64,000 bases of DNA. Origin: an uncultured Propionibacteriaceae bacterium (GTDB taxonomy: Bacteria; Actinomycetota; Actinomycetes; Propionibacteriales; Propionibacteriaceae). The position numbers and the translations under genes are program-made. Of this stretch, positions 51,902 to 62,089 are shown piece by piece; position 1 is the first letter of the stretch, and each line of letters starts with the position of its first letter. Location: NCBI GenBank assembly GCA_938012815.1, contig CALLVV010000090.1, positions 6,290-70,289 on the forward strand, written 5' to 3'. The notes beneath the pieces are model-generated. The model saw only the letters and a program-made list of their open reading frames with translations. It did no database searches and was not told the DNA's origin.

Positions 51902-53015
51902 GATCAAGCGCTTCCGTCAGGGGCATCAGTGGCAGGTTGAACGCCTCGGAAACACCCGAGAAGGTCAGGTTGCCCTTGACCGTGTTGAGGCCCTTGGCCA
52001 GCGAGGGGTTGTCCTTCAGCGCCTGGGCCGCGCCCTTGTCGGCGAGCTGGACCGCATAAGGAAGAGTGGCATTCGTGAGCGCCCAGGTGGAAGTGTTCGG
52101 CACCGCACCCGGCATGTTCGCCACGCAGTAGAACTGCGAATTGTGGACGGGGAAGGTCGGATCGTCGTGGGTGGTCGGATGGGAATCCTCGAAGCAGCCA
52201 CCCTGGTCGATGGCGACATCCACCAGCACCGATCCGGGCTTCATCTCGGCGACCATGTCGTTGGTGACGAGCTTCGGGGCCTTGGCGCCGGGGATGAGCA
52301 CCGTACCGACCACCAGATCGGCCTGGAGGACGTGCTCACGCACGGTGAGGGCGGAACTCACGACCCCGTGTACCTGGTTGTGGAACCTCCAGAAGGTGTT
52401 GCGCAGCTTGTCGAGATCGGTGTCGAGAACCGTGACGTCCGCACCGAGGCCCATGGCGATATTGGCCGCGTTCTGGCCTGCGACACCGCCACCGAGGACT
52501 ACGACCTTGGCGCTGGGAACGCCACCGATGCAACCCATGAGAACGCCGCGCCCACCCTGGGCCTTCATGAGGGCGTGGGCACCGACCTGGGGGGCCAGGG
52601 AACCTGCGATCTCGGACATGGGGTAGAGCAGCGGCAACGCGCCGGAGGGCAGCTGAACGGTCTCGTAGGCGATCGCAGTGGTGCCCGCCTTGAGCAGGGC
52701 ATCGGTCTGGGGACGATCGGCCGCGAGGTGAAGGTAGGTGAACAGGGTCAGGTCCTCACGCAGGTACTGGTACTCGCTGGAGATCGGCTCCTTCACCTTG
52801 ATCACCATCTCGCCAACCTCCCAGGTGTCGGCGGCGTTGCTGACGATCTTCGCACCCTGCGCGACAAATTCCTCATCCGGGATCGAAGAACCGACGCCCG
52901 CACCCGCCTGGATGTAGACCTCGTGGCCCCTTCTGACGAGCTCATGGACGCCAACGGGGGTGATGGCGACCCGGAACTCGTTGTTCTTGACCTCGGTCGG
53001 GACTGCGATACGCAT
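51891..53015 (-). CDS. ald: Alanine dehydrogenase
   Basis: NAD-dependent oxidative deamination of L-alanine to pyruvate and ammonia (reversible); 374 residues. N-terminal RIAVPTEVKNNEFRVAITP, substrate Lys in MVIKVKEP and His in YLHLAADR, NAD motif VVLGGGVAGQNAA, and VDVAIDQGGCFE near the C-terminal part. AAGGAG precedes the ATG. A TAGTGT -10-like hexamer lies at 53082-53087 with about 60 bases of leader; no clear -35 is seen, so an activator may be required. Upstream gene of the operon with the permease. Confidence 0.96.
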   Translation of the reverse strand: MRIAVPTEVKNNEFRVAITPVGVHELVRRGHEVYIQAGAGVGSSIPDEEFVAQGAKIVSNAADTWEVGEMVIKVKEPISSEYQYLREDLTLFTYLHLAADRPQTDALLKAGTTAIAYETVQLPSGALPLLYPMSEIAGSLAPQVGAHALMKAQGGRGVLMGCIGGVPSAKVVVLGGGVAGQNAANIAMGLGADVTVLDTDLDKLRNTFWRFHNQVHGVVSSALTVREHVLQADLVVGTVLIPGAKAPKLVTNDMVAEMKPGSVLVDVAIDQGGCFEDSHPTTHDDPTFPVHNSQFYCVANMPGAVPNTSTWALTNATLPYAVQLADKGAAQALKDNPSLAKGLNTVKGNLTFSGVSEAFNLPLMPLTEALDHVG

Positions 53016-53193
53016 GTGTTACTCCTTCGTAATTGATTCTGGCTGCCCCACCTTGGGCATCCAGGCGTTTGCTTGATACCGACACTAGTACGACAGGGGG
53101 CAACACTCGCGACCACCCCCCTCATTTTCGGCTACGACAAGGCCTTGAGCTGCTGACACCGGGGGTGGGCCACCCAGCGAGGGCCCAGAGGGG

Positions 53194-53214
53194 CCTCACG
53201 GAGGTCCGGTGAGG
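53194..53214 (-). terminator. Possible hairpin after acnA
   Basis: CCTCAC (53194-53199) and GTGAGG (53209-53214) can pair around a 9-base loop, 6 bases past the acnA stop, with further G/C-rich palindromes nearby (53160-53190). There is no T-tract, so the terminator assignment is tentative. Confidence 0.35.
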
Positions 53215-53219
53215 GCCGT

Positions 53220-55895
53220 TCAGGCCCTCGCCAGATTGCGCAGCACGTAAGGCATGATGCCGCCGTTGAGGTAGTAGGCCCGCTCCCCAGGGGTGTCGAT
53301 CCGCACGATCGCGTCGAATCCCGTCACCGTGCCGTCGGTCCGGGTGGCGGTGACCCTGACCGTGCGCGGGGTGATGCCGGAGTTCAGCTCGGTGATGCCG
53401 GAGACAGCGAAGATCTCGTCTCCCGTCAGACCGAGGGAGTCGGCTGAGACCCCGTCGGGGAACTGGAGCGGGAGGACCCCCATCCCGATCAGGTTGGAGC
53501 GGTGGATCCGTTCGTAGCTCTCCGCGATGACGGCTCTCACCCCGAGCAGCGCCGTGCCCTTGGCCGCCCAGTCCCTGGAGGAACCGGACCCGTACTCTCT
53601 GCCCGCCAGGATCACCAGCGGAATCCCTGCGGCCGCGTAGTTCTGGGCCGCGTCGTAGACGGTGGTCACCGGGGCCCCGGGAAGGGTGAAGTCGCGGGTG
53701 AAACCGCCCTCGGTGCCGGGTGCCACTTGGTTCCGCAACCGGATGTTCGCGAAGGTACCCCGGATCATGATTTCGTGGTTCCCACGCCGGGATCCGTAGG
53801 AGTTGAAGTCCCGGCGCCCCACCCCCCGGGAGGCGAGATACGCGCCCGCCGGGGAGTCCGGCTTGATGCTTCCCGCCGGGGAAATGTGATCGGTGGTGAC
53901 GGAATCCCCCAGCTTCAGCAGCGCCCGGGCCCCCCCGATGTCCCCGACGGGGATGGGCTCGTCGGGCATTCCGTCGAAGTAGGGGGCCCTGCGCACGTAG
54001 GTGGATTCCTCGTCCCACTCGAAGACCGCCCCGTCCGGGGTGGGCAGCGAACGCCAGCGTTCGTCCCCGGTGAACACGTCGGCGTAACGGGATGCGAACA
54101 TCTCGGAGCTGATGGAAGAGCTGATGACATCCTCGATCTCGGCCTGAGTGGGCCACAGGTCCCGCATGAAAACGTCGTTCCCATCGCGGTCCCGGCCAAT
54201 GGGGTCGTTGAACAGGTCGATGTCCATGGTGCCTGCAAGGGCGTAGATGATGACCAGCATCGGGCTGGCCAGGTAGTTCATCTTCACGTCCGGGCTGATC
54301 CGGCCCTCGAAGTTCCGGTTACCGGAGAGCACCGCAGTCACGGCCATGTCGTGTTCGTTCACGGCGGCGGAGACCTCGGGAATCAGGGGGCCGGTGTTGC
54401 CGATGCAGGTCACGCAACCGTAGCCGACGAGATTGAACCCGATCGCGTCGAGATAACCTCCGAGCCCCGATTTCGTGTAGTAGTCGGTGACCACCTGGGA
54501 ACCGGGCGCCAGCGATGTCTTGACCCAGGGTTTCCGGGTCATTCCCCGCTCGACGGCTTTCTTCGCCACCAGGGCCGCGCCCAGCATCACAGATGGATTG
54601 GAGGTGTTGGTGCAGGACGTGATGGATGCGACGGTGACGGCACCGTTCTTCAGTTCGAAGGACGTGCCGTCCGCGAGCGTCACGGGTATCGAGAGCTCGG
54701 GGGTGTCCGTGTAGGTGGGCAGCACCTCGCGGAAGCTGTCGCGGGAGCGGGTGAGCAGGATGCGGTCCTGAGGGCGTTTCGGCCCGGCGATGGATGGCAC
54801 CACGGTGCCGAGGTCGAGTTCGATGTACTCGGAGTAGACGGGTTCGCGATCGTCCTCGTGCCACAGTCCCTGGGCCTTGGCGTAGGCCTCCACGAGGGCG
54901 ATCTGGGCTTCGTCACGCCCGGTCAGTCGCAGGTAGTCGATGGTTTTCCCGTCGATCGGGAACACCGCGATCGTTGAACCGTACTCAGGGCTCATATTCC
55001 CGATGGTGGCACGGTTGGCGAGCGGCACCTGGGATACCCCCTCGCCGTAGAACTCCACGAACTTCCCCACCACCTGGTGTCGGCGCAGCATCTCGGTGAT
55101 GGTCAGAACCAGGTCGGTGGATGTGGTCCCCTCGGGGAGCCGACCGGTCAATTTGAACCCGACCACCCGTGGGATGAGCATGGAGACCGGCTGCCCCAGC
55201 ATGGCGGCCTCGGCCTCGATGCCGCCAACTCCCCATCCGACCACGCCGAGTCCGTTGACCATGGTGGTGTGGGAATCGGTGCCGACGCAGGTGTCGGGGT
55301 AGGCCTGGAGGACACCATCGACGATGCGTGGGAAGACGACCCGGGCCAGGTGTTCGATGTTGACCTGATGGACTATGCCGGTGCCCGGGGGCACCACCTT
55401 GAAGTCGTCGAAGGCGGTCTGGCCCCAGCGCAGGAACTGGTAGCGCTCACGGTTGCGCTGATATTCGATCTCGGTGTTCTGGGCGAACGCGGCCGGGGTT
55501 CCGAACGCCTCGGCTATGACGGAGTGGTCGATGACCATCTCGGCCGGGGAAAGCGGGTTCACCTTGGCGGGATCTCCTCCGAGGGCCGTGACCGCCTCCC
55601 TCATGGTCGCGAGGTCCACCACGCAGGGCACACCCGTGAAGTCCTGCATGATGACGCGGGCGGGGGTGAACTGGATCTCGTGACTCGGCTCGGCTCCCGC
55701 GTCCCAGTTCCCGAGCGCCCGGATGTCGTCGGCGGTTATGTTGACGCCGTCCTCCGTTCGCAGCAGGTTCTCCAGAAGGATCTTGAGGCTGTATGGCAGC
55801 CTGTCGTGCCCCGACACCGCATCGATCCGGAAGATCTCGTAGGTGGTGCCACCCACCTCGAGGGATGACCTGGCCCCGAAGCTGTTGACGCTCAT
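53220..55895 (-). CDS. acnA: Aconitate hydratase AcnA
   Basis: Interconverts citrate and isocitrate in the TCA cycle; [4Fe-4S] enzyme of 891 residues. Cluster ligands: [11 protein letters not shown] and [13 protein letters not shown]. Other marks are [33 protein letters not shown] active-site residues ([10 protein letters not shown]) and the swivelling domain [20 protein letters not shown] with [19 protein letters not shown] 55895 has AGGAGAG upstream. It is monocistronic between ald and the RNA methyltransferase gene. Iron-regulatory RNA binding by apo-AcnA is known in other species only. Confidence 0.97.
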   Translation of the reverse strand: MSVNSFGARSSLEVGGTTYEIFRIDAVSGHDRLPYSLKILLENLLRTEDGVNITADDIRALGNWDAGAEPSHEIQFTPARVIMQDFTGVPCVVDLATMREAVTALGGDPAKVNPLSPAEMVIDHSVIAEAFGTPAAFAQNTEIEYQRNRERYQFLRWGQTAFDDFKVVPPGTGIVHQVNIEHLARVVFPRIVDGVLQAYPDTCVGTDSHTTMVNGLGVVGWGVGGIEAEAAMLGQPVSMLIPRVVGFKLTGRLPEGTTSTDLVLTITEMLRRHQVVGKFVEFYGEGVSQVPLANRATIGNMSPEYGSTIAVFPIDGKTIDYLRLTGRDEAQIALVEAYAKAQGLWHEDDREPVYSEYIELDLGTVVPSIAGPKRPQDRILLTRSRDSFREVLPTYTDTPELSIPVTLADGTSFELKNGAVTVASITSCTNTSNPSVMLGAALVAKKAVERGMTRKPWVKTSLAPGSQVVTDYYTKSGLGGYLDAIGFNLVGYGCVTCIGNTGPLIPEVSAAVNEHDMAVTAVLSGNRNFEGRISPDVKMNYLASPMLVIIYALAGTMDIDLFNDPIGRDRDGNDVFMRDLWPTQAEIEDVISSSISSEMFASRYADVFTGDERWRSLPTPDGAVFEWDEESTYVRRAPYFDGMPDEPIPVGDIGGARALLKLGDSVTTDHISPAGSIKPDSPAGAYLASRGVGRRDFNSYGSRRGNHEIMIRGTFANIRLRNQVAPGTEGGFTRDFTLPGAPVTTVYDAAQNYAAAGIPLVILAGREYGSGSSRDWAAKGTALLGVRAVIAESYERIHRSNLIGMGVLPLQFPDGVSADSLGLTGDEIFAVSGITELNSGITPRTVRVTATRTDGTVTGFDAIVRIDTPGERAYYLNGGIMPYVLRNLARA

Positions 55896-55981
55896 CTCGC
55901 TCTCCTGATCCGACCCACACCACATATCTCGATGTCAAGATATCACTGCGACGCCCTGCTCTCAAAAAATCGACAACCACC

Positions 55982-57112
55982 TCAGGTTCTTGTGGAGGGT
56001 CTCAGAATGGCCACGCATTCCACGTGATGGGTCATCGGGAACAGGTCGAAGGCCCGGATCCAGTCTGTTTCGTATCCCCGCACCGCGAAACCCGCCAGGT
56101 CCCTGGCCAGGCTCGCCGGATCGCAGGCCACGTAGGCAATGACCCGGGGCGTGAGATCCACCACACGCGCCACCACGGCAGCCCCCGCACCCCTGCGGGG
56201 CGGGTCGAGGACGACCAGATCGACCCCTGGAGGGAGCCTTCGCAGCGCCTTCGCCAGCGATAGCGCCAAGAAACGCCCCCGGGGCACGTTGATGCGGGCA
56301 TTCGCAACGGCCTCCCGGTCCAGTTCTACCCCGAAGACCTCGGCCCCAGCTTGTTCCAAGCCGGCGGCGAACAACCCCGACCCGCAGTAGAGGTCGAGCG
56401 CCAGATCTCCCGGTCTCGGCCTGAGCCCTTCCAGGACGGCATCAAGCAGGGTTTCGGCCGCCCCCGGGTGCACCTGCCAGAAACCGGAGGCGGATACCTG
56501 GAAAGAGAACTTTCCCACCTGCTCGCAGACCCGGGGTGAACCGGAAAGGAGTTTTCCGTCGGCGAGCACGCTGATCCCGTTCGCCGCGTGAACCACGTTC
56601 AGCGATTCTGCCCCTTCGGCGAGGTCGTTCAGCTGCACCGGGGAGGGACCGGGAGCGGCTGCCAGGCATCCCGTCTCGGGTAACGGCACCACCTCATGGG
56701 ATCGTCTCCCGCGCAGCCCCACACGACCGTTGCTGACCGAATACCTCATCCGGGTACGCCAGTTGACCGTCGGCTGAACAGCCTCCACCCGCCCAGTCCA
56801 GGTAACCCCGGCCAACCGTGACAGTTGTTCCGCGACGACTGTCGTTTTGAGGTCGAGCTGGAGCTCAGGAGTGGCGTGCTGCCAGTCACAGCCGCCGCAT
56901 TCCCCTGCAACCGGACAGGGAGGTTCCACCCGTCCCGGTGAAGCATCGAGAACCCGGACCACACGTCCCCGGTCGAACCGATTGCCCTTCTCGGTGATCT
57001 CTACAACCACCCGCTCCCCCGGCAGCCCTCCCGTGATGAACATCACCTTGCCGTTGAAGCGCCCCACGACCACACCACCGTGGGCCACGCGTTCGAGCTC
57101 GACCTCGATCAT
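55982..57112 (-). CDS. RlmD/TrmA-type RNA m5U methyltransferase
   Basis: SAM-dependent uracil-C5 methyltransferase of 376 residues (Rv2689c-like). N-terminal TRAM domain (residues 1-55), an Fe-S type Cys set in PPCPVAGECGGCDWQH, SAM-binding LDLYCGSGLFAAGL, LVVLDPPRRGAG, and the catalytic Cys in YVACDPASLARDL. Whether the target is 23S rRNA or tRNA cannot be told from sequence alone. Its start overlaps the end of the KimA-like gene by 4 bases. Confidence 0.92.
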   Translation of the reverse strand: MIEVELERVAHGGVVVGRFNGKVMFITGGLPGERVVVEITEKGNRFDRGRVVRVLDASPGRVEPPCPVAGECGGCDWQHATPELQLDLKTTVVAEQLSRLAGVTWTGRVEAVQPTVNWRTRMRYSVSNGRVGLRGRRSHEVVPLPETGCLAAAPGPSPVQLNDLAEGAESLNVVHAANGISVLADGKLLSGSPRVCEQVGKFSFQVSASGFWQVHPGAAETLLDAVLEGLRPRPGDLALDLYCGSGLFAAGLEQAGAEVFGVELDREAVANARINVPRGRFLALSLAKALRRLPPGVDLVVLDPPRRGAGAAVVARVVDLTPRVIAYVACDPASLARDLAGFAVRGYETDWIRAFDLFPMTHHVECVAILRPSTRT

Positions 57113-59082
57113 CTCGTTCCCTGTCTGGTCTCACGCCGCCGCGAGCTGCTGAGCTGGTAGGGCACCGAGATCACCATCACACCACTCATGTAGTGCAGCC
57201 TGGTGCGGATCAGCAGGGTGGTCTGATTGTGGAGCAGCCGCTCCCACCAGCTCCCAACCACGTAGTCGGGAATGTAGACGGCCACCACGTCCCTAGGGTT
57301 CTCGGTGCGCATCTCGGCCACGTAACGGATGAAGGGTTGGGTGATCTCCCGGTATGGGGAGGCGATCACGCGCAACGGGATTCCGAAGTCCTCCTTCCGC
57401 CACGCCTCCATGAGCTCACGCGCCTCCTCGTCGTCGACGGCGATCGTGACCCCCATCAGGGAGGTGGCACGGCCCGCCTTGGCGTAGGCGATGGCCTTCG
57501 CCGTGGGCAGGTTCACCTGCTGCACCAACACCACCGCCCGGACCCGGCTCGGCAGTGCCCGATCGGATTCAGGACGGAGGGCCAGTTCGTCCCTGACCTG
57601 ATCGTAGTGTCTGCGGATGAGGACCATCAGCAGGTACATCAAACCCATGGCCACCAGTGCGAGGTAGGCCCCGTGGGCGAACTTGGAGATGAGAACGACC
57701 ACGAGCACCGCGGTGGTCATTCCCGCGCCGAGGAGGTTGATCACACGAGAGTGTCGGATGCGCCGCCGTTCGCCCCGGTCCTTCTCGACGCGGAGCGCGC
57801 GGTTCCAGTGCAGCACCATCCCGGTCTGCCCGACGCTGAAGGAGATGAACACCCCAACCACGTAGAGCTGGATCAGGGCCGTCACGGAGGCATTGAAACC
57901 CCAGACGAGGGCGATGGCCGCCACGGCCAACAACACGATCCCATTGGAATAGGCCAACCGGTCGCCGCGGGTGTGGAGCTGCCGGGGCAGATAACCATCC
58001 TTGGCGAGGATCGAGGCCAGGCTCGGGAAACCGTTGAACGCGGTGTTGGCGGCCAGGAACAGAATCGACAGGGTGGCGATGATGACCACGTAGAAACCCG
58101 GGACGAACCAGTCGCCGAAGACCGTGCGCGCCAGCTGTCCTGTCACAGTTACCGCAGCGGTGTGCGTGGTCGAGCCGTCGGAGGCCAGGTAATGGGTTCC
58201 GGTCAGCTCGTCGATCAGGTGCACATGGGTCAGGTTGGCCAGCAGAACGATCCCGACGAGCATGGCCACCGCGATCAACCCGAGCAACCCGAGCACCGAG
58301 GCAGCGTTGCGGCTCTTGGGGGGGCGGAACGACGGTACGCCGTTGGCCACGGCCTCCACACCGGTCAGCGCGGCACAGCCCGACGAGAAGGCCCGGGTGA
58401 TGATCGCGACCAGTACCCACCCGAAGTTGTGATCGGCCCCCTGAAGGCCGATCACTGTCAGGTCGGAGGTCTCGCTCTTCAGCGAATGCCCCAGGACCAG
58501 GATCCGGAAGAATCCGACGGCGAGCATCAAGAGCATTGAGAACATGAAGACGTAGGTGGGCCAGGCCAGCACCCCCCCGGAGTCCCTGACGCCCCGCAGG
58601 TTCATCAGTGCCAGGATGACGATCACCCCGACCGCGATGGGCACCTCGTAACCGTCTACCCCGGGGAGCATCGCCTTGGCGTTGAGCACACCGGCGGAAA
58701 CCGAGACGGCGACCGTCAGCACGTAGTCGACCAGCAGGGCCGACGCCACGGTCAATCCGGCATACCTGCCAAGGTTGACGGCGGCAACCTCGTAGTCCCC
58801 TCCGCCGGTCGGATAGGCACGGACGGTCTGCCGGTAGGACATCACCACCACCGTGATCACGACCCCGACCGCGAGACCGATCTGCCACGAGAACAAGTAA
58901 CCGGTCATCCCGGCCAAGGACAGGGTGATCAGGATCTCGTCGGGCGCGTAGGCGACCGAGCTCAGCGCGTCCGAAGCGAACACGGGTAGCGCTAACCGCT
59001 TCGGGAGAAGCGTCTCCCCCAGCTGTGCGCTGGCCAGGCGGCGACCGACGAACACACGCTTCAGCGCCTGATAGATGTTCAC
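57109..59082 (-). CDS. KimA-like APC-family potassium importer
   Basis: A 657-residue protein with 12 helices in the first ~470 residues and a cytosolic USP-like C-terminal domain. N-terminal marks: ALPVFASDALSSVAYAPDEILITL and YPTGGGDYEVA; these match KimA (YdaO) of B. subtilis, a K+/H+ symporter inhibited by c-di-AMP. Its divergent neighbours are two TrkA/RCK proteins, the Rv2690c-Rv2691-Rv2692 arrangement, which also argues for potassium. GTG 59082 appears to be the start with TACCGT 8 bases upstream. The transported ion is inferred from family and context. Confidence 0.85.
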   Translation of the reverse strand: MNIYQALKRVFVGRRLASAQLGETLLPKRLALPVFASDALSSVAYAPDEILITLSLAGMTGYLFSWQIGLAVGVVITVVVMSYRQTVRAYPTGGGDYEVAAVNLGRYAGLTVASALLVDYVLTVAVSVSAGVLNAKAMLPGVDGYEVPIAVGVIVILALMNLRGVRDSGGVLAWPTYVFMFSMLLMLAVGFFRILVLGHSLKSETSDLTVIGLQGADHNFGWVLVAIITRAFSSGCAALTGVEAVANGVPSFRPPKSRNAASVLGLLGLIAVAMLVGIVLLANLTHVHLIDELTGTHYLASDGSTTHTAAVTVTGQLARTVFGDWFVPGFYVVIIATLSILFLAANTAFNGFPSLASILAKDGYLPRQLHTRGDRLAYSNGIVLLAVAAIALVWGFNASVTALIQLYVVGVFISFSVGQTGMVLHWNRALRVEKDRGERRRIRHSRVINLLGAGMTTAVLVVVLISKFAHGAYLALVAMGLMYLLMVLIRRHYDQVRDELALRPESDRALPSRVRAVVLVQQVNLPTAKAIAYAKAGRATSLMGVTIAVDDEEARELMEAWRKEDFGIPLRVIASPYREITQPFIRYVAEMRTENPRDVVAVYIPDYVVGSWWERLLHNQTTLLIRTRLHYMSGVMVISVPYQLSSSRRRETRQGTR

Positions 59083-59168
59083 GAGGCCCTACGGTAGACC
59101 TATGACGGGGTGATTGCGATACCGTCGGATCTACGTCTGGGAGCCGCCGGACCGGGAGGGAGACGCAA

Positions 59169-59831
59169 GTGCACATCGTGATCATGGGCTGTGGCCGCGT
59201 CGGTTCCATGCTGGCCCGGGGTCTTGAGAAACGAGGCCACTCGGTGGCGGTGATTGATGTCAACGTGGACTCATTCCGACGGCTCGGGATCGATTTCCAG
59301 GGCGCCACGGTCAGTGGGGTCGGTTTCGACCGGGAGGTGCTGGAGGCAGCCGACATCCGGCACGCCGACGGTTTCGCGGCCGTCTCCAGCGGCGACAACT
59401 CCAACATCCTGGCCGCCCGGGTGGTTCGCGAGCAGTACGGGGTGGACAACGTGGTGGCCCGCATCTACGACCAGGGCAGAGCCGCCGTCTACGAGAGGCT
59501 CGGCATCCCCACCGTCGCCACCGTCCGCTGGACCGTGGGGCAGGTCATGCGCAGACTGCTGCCCGAGGGCAGCGAACCAGTGTGGCGGGATCCCTCAGGG
59601 ACGGTACGACTGCTCCAGATCTACGTCCACCCGGCTTGGGTGGGCAAACGCATCAAGGACCTGTCCGCGGCGGCCCAGGCCCCAATACCGTTCGTCTCCC
59701 GCACGGGGCGTGGCATCGTTCCGGACTCCCAGACCGTTTTCCAGGACGGGGACCTGATCTTCGTCGCATGCGAGACCGAGAGAACCGACGCCGTCGAATC
59801 CCTGTTCGCCGCTCCCCCGCCCCGTTCCTGA
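59169..59831 (+). CDS. trkA: TrkA/RCK potassium-uptake regulator (CeoB-like)
   Basis: A 220-residue RCK protein: nucleotide-binding RCK_N (HIVIMGCGRVGSMLARGLEKRGH, Rossmann GxGxxG) and a C-terminal RCK_C domain (about 140-215). It binds NAD(H) or ATP and gates potassium transporters in other species. The GTG start has GGGAGGG upstream. It lies 86 bases from, and divergent to, the KimA-like gene and is followed at 18 bases by a second RCK gene. No TrkH/TrkG channel gene is present. Confidence 0.92.
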   Translation: MHIVIMGCGRVGSMLARGLEKRGHSVAVIDVNVDSFRRLGIDFQGATVSGVGFDREVLEAADIRHADGFAAVSSGDNSNILAARVVREQYGVDNVVARIYDQGRAAVYERLGIPTVATVRWTVGQVMRRLLPEGSEPVWRDPSGTVRLLQIYVHPAWVGKRIKDLSAAAQAPIPFVSRTGRGIVPDSQTVFQDGDLIFVACETERTDAVESLFAAPPPRS

Positions 59832-59849
59832 GATCTGTGAGGAATCGCC

Positions 59850-60512
59850 ATGCGAGTAGCCATAGCCGGAGCCGGCAACGTCGGCCGATCCATCGCCCGT
59901 GAACTGATCAGCAACGGTCACCAGGTTCTCCTGATCGAGAAGGACCCGATGGCGATCAATCCCGATTCCGTACCCGGGGCGGAGTGGTTCCAGGCGGATG
60001 CCTGCGAACTCCAGACCCTGGAGGAGGCGGAACTGGAGAACTGCGACGTCGCGATCGCCGCAAGCGGTGACGACAAGGTGAACCTGGTGCACTCACTGTT
60101 GGCCAAAACTGAGTTCGGGGTGCCCCGCACGGTGGCGCGCATCAATCACCCGGGCAACGAATGGCTCTTCGACGAGACCTGGGGGGTGGATGTCGCAGTC
60201 TCCACTCCCCGCATCATGTCGGCCTTGGTGGAGGAGGCGGTGGCGACCGGTGACCTGGTGCGGCTGTTCACCTTCACCAAGTCCACGACGAACCTCTCTG
60301 AGATCCGGCTGCCGAGGCAGAGCCCTTTCGTCGGCCGCCGGATCCGTGACCTGGAGCTGCCCCGCGAGGTGGTCCTGGTGGCGATCATCCGCGACGGTAT
60401 CCCTTTGGTTCCAGAACGCGACGGTGCTCTTGAGGCCATGGACGAGATGTTGTTCGTGGCCAGTCAGGATGCGGAGGGTGAACTCAGCTCAATGTTCGCC
60501 CCCGTCGACTGA
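59850..60512 (+). CDS. TrkA/RCK potassium-uptake regulator (CeoC-like)
   Basis: Second RCK protein of the same length (220), MRVAIAGAGNVGRSIARELISNGHQVLLIEKDP followed by IAASGDDKVNLVHSLLAKTEFGV, and RCK_C (SPFVGRRIRDLELPREVVLVAIIR). GAGGAA lies before the ATG. Two separate half-length RCK proteins probably make the dimer that a double-RCK TrkA provides in enterobacteria. Confidence 0.92.
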   Translation: MRVAIAGAGNVGRSIARELISNGHQVLLIEKDPMAINPDSVPGAEWFQADACELQTLEEAELENCDVAIAASGDDKVNLVHSLLAKTEFGVPRTVARINHPGNEWLFDETWGVDVAVSTPRIMSALVEEAVATGDLVRLFTFTKSTTNLSEIRLPRQSPFVGRRIRDLELPREVVLVAIIRDGIPLVPERDGALEAMDEMLFVASQDAEGELSSMFAPVD

Positions 60513-60531
60513 TCGGTGTTCTGTCGACGGG

Positions 60532-60891
60532 TCAGCTGACGACCTCGAACTCGGGGTTGTACATGACGCGCCCGTTGTCGCCGGAGGAGATCCGGCCCTG
60601 CACGACGAGGTTGCAGCCTGGTGTGATGCAGTCCAGGCGTCGACGGCCGGTCCAGTTCAACTCGATGCTGCCCGTGCCATCGGTGAGTAGAGCCTCCACG
60701 CCACCCATGTCGAGGCTGGTGACCCAGCGGACGGTGCCCCGAACCTTCACCCTGGAACGGTCACAGCATTCGGCCAAGGGACTGGCACCGCAGTCACGCG
60801 ACCGCTCCTTGAGGTCCTCGGCCTCCAGCTCCTCAGCCGGGGAGAGGAATCGCCGCAGCCGACGCAGGAGGCCGTGCTGCTCGCTGGTCAT
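60532..60891 (-). CDS. OB-fold nucleic-acid-binding protein (Rv2694c-like)
   Basis: A 119-residue protein whose C-terminal 75 residues form an OB fold (RSRVKVRGTVRWVTSLDMGGVEALLTDGTGSIELNWTGRR then LVVQGRISSGDNGRVMYNPEFEVV), similar to single-stranded nucleic-acid binding domains. A Cys-containing patch (DCGASPLAECCDRS) precedes it. Function unknown. ATG 60891 overlaps the DUF3710 stop by 4 bases. The DUF3159 gene found next to it in mycobacteria is absent here. Confidence 0.85.
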   Translation of the reverse strand: MTSEQHGLLRRLRRFLSPAEELEAEDLKERSRDCGASPLAECCDRSRVKVRGTVRWVTSLDMGGVEALLTDGTGSIELNWTGRRRLDCITPGCNLVVQGRISSGDNGRVMYNPEFEVVS

Positions 60892-61556
60892 TTCTGCTCC
60901 AGGTCCGGGATCGTCAGGGGAATGAGGCTGCCCGGCGCAGCCGGGGTGGTTCCTCTGCGAACAACGAGATTGCCGAAACACTCCAGAAGCGCGATGCTCG
61001 CGTCCTCATTCTCCGGTTCCAGGGCCGCACGCCCGAAGACGATCCCGCGCAGCACCCACCCGGGTCCCCCGACCAGCCACGTGCGGGAAACATGGGTTCC
61101 GCGCCTGCCCTGAGGATCGGTGACGGGCTGCCGGCGGTGCAGCTCCACACCGAAAGGACCCTCCAGCAGGGTGATCTCCCCGCCCTCCTTCTCGGTGGCC
61201 GCCGCGATCTCCTCGCGGATCTCCGCGAGCATGGAGGTACGTCTCGGACCCGCAAACAACGCAACCTCCATGGCCGAGGCCCCGTCCCCCACCAGGAATG
61301 ACTGGACCCGTTGCTGGGGTTCGTCCACCTGAAGCTGCAACTGCATCTCCTCGAACGGGGTGACCACGAGCGCCCCGAGATCTATCCGCTGGACGTCGTC
61401 CTCGTCCAGGTCAACCTCGTCGATGTCGAATGGGCCTTCGTCGCGGTCGAACATCTCGTCGATCTCGGCCCATTTCTCCTCATCGGATTTCTCCTCGTCG
61501 TCCGGGGTCTCCTCGGCCGCGGTCTCCTCGACCGTTTCCTCATCGGTGGCTTTCAT
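60888..61556 (-). CDS. DUF3710 family protein
   Basis: A 222-residue actinobacterial protein. Acidic N-terminal region (residues 1-65, mostly Glu/Asp) and the DUF3710 core: IDLGALVVTPFEEMQLQLQVDE, GASAMEVALFAGPRRTSMLAEIREEIA and HVSRTWLVGGPGWVLRGIVFG. No enzyme motif is seen. GAGGGAG precedes ATG 61556. Downstream of dut and upstream of the OB-fold gene, the conserved actinobacterial order. Confidence 0.88.
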   Translation of the reverse strand: MKATDEETVEETAAEETPDDEEKSDEEKWAEIDEMFDRDEGPFDIDEVDLDEDDVQRIDLGALVVTPFEEMQLQLQVDEPQQRVQSFLVGDGASAMEVALFAGPRRTSMLAEIREEIAAATEKEGGEITLLEGPFGVELHRRQPVTDPQGRRGTHVSRTWLVGGPGWVLRGIVFGRAALEPENEDASIALLECFGNLVVRRGTTPAAPGSLIPLTIPDLEQK

Positions 61557-61573
61557 GCTGCTCCCTCGTGGAA

Positions 61574-62008
61574 TCACTGTTGTCCGGTTGAACCATAACC
61601 TCCCCGGCCGCGCTCCGTCTCATCGATTTCAGCGACCGGAATGAACTGGGCGGAGATGAAGGGGACGACCACCAGTTGTGCCACCCGTTCGCCCTCCTGA
61701 AGCTCCACGGCGGTTTTCGTGTCGAGGTTGATCAGGCAGATGCGGATCTCACCGCGGTAACCGGAATCGATGATGCCGGGGCTGTTGACGATCCCGAGGC
61801 CGCGTCTCGCGGCCTGCCCGGACCTGGGCGTCACCATCCCGACGGTGCCCGCGGGTAGAGCGATGCGCACTCCAGTACCGACCAGCCTGCGTTCTCCCGG
61901 TTGAAGGGTTACGGCTTCGGTGATTCGCAGGTCGGCGCCTGCATCTCCCCTCCTGGCATAGCCCGGCAGGTGCCCGGGGACATCCACTACCACTGGTATC
62001 TCAGACAC
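61574..62008 (-). CDS. dut: dUTP diphosphatase
   Basis: Homotrimeric dUTPase hydrolysing dUTP to dUMP; 144 residues. The five motifs are visible: RRGDAGADLRI (1), PRSGQAARRGLG (2), GIIDSGYRGEIRICLIN (3), GERVAQLVVVP (4) and RGRGGYGSTGQ (5). GTG 62008 follows TAGATT by 6 bases, leaderless-like. First gene of the dut-DUF3710-OB operon. Confidence 0.95.
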   Translation of the reverse strand: MSEIPVVVDVPGHLPGYARRGDAGADLRITEAVTLQPGERRLVGTGVRIALPAGTVGMVTPRSGQAARRGLGIVNSPGIIDSGYRGEIRICLINLDTKTAVELQEGERVAQLVVVPFISAQFIPVAEIDETERGRGGYGSTGQQ

Positions 62009-62089
62009 CCGGTCAATCTAGCGCGGCTGCGGCCCACCCGAGGCCCGGGACATAATGGGAATCTCGAGAAGCAGCGAAAGGACCTTGTC

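Noticed and set aside
57569..59464. A 631-codon minus-strand frame overlapping the KimA-like gene
   Set aside because: It lies in another frame of the transporter gene and reads as Arg/Pro/Gly-rich noise.
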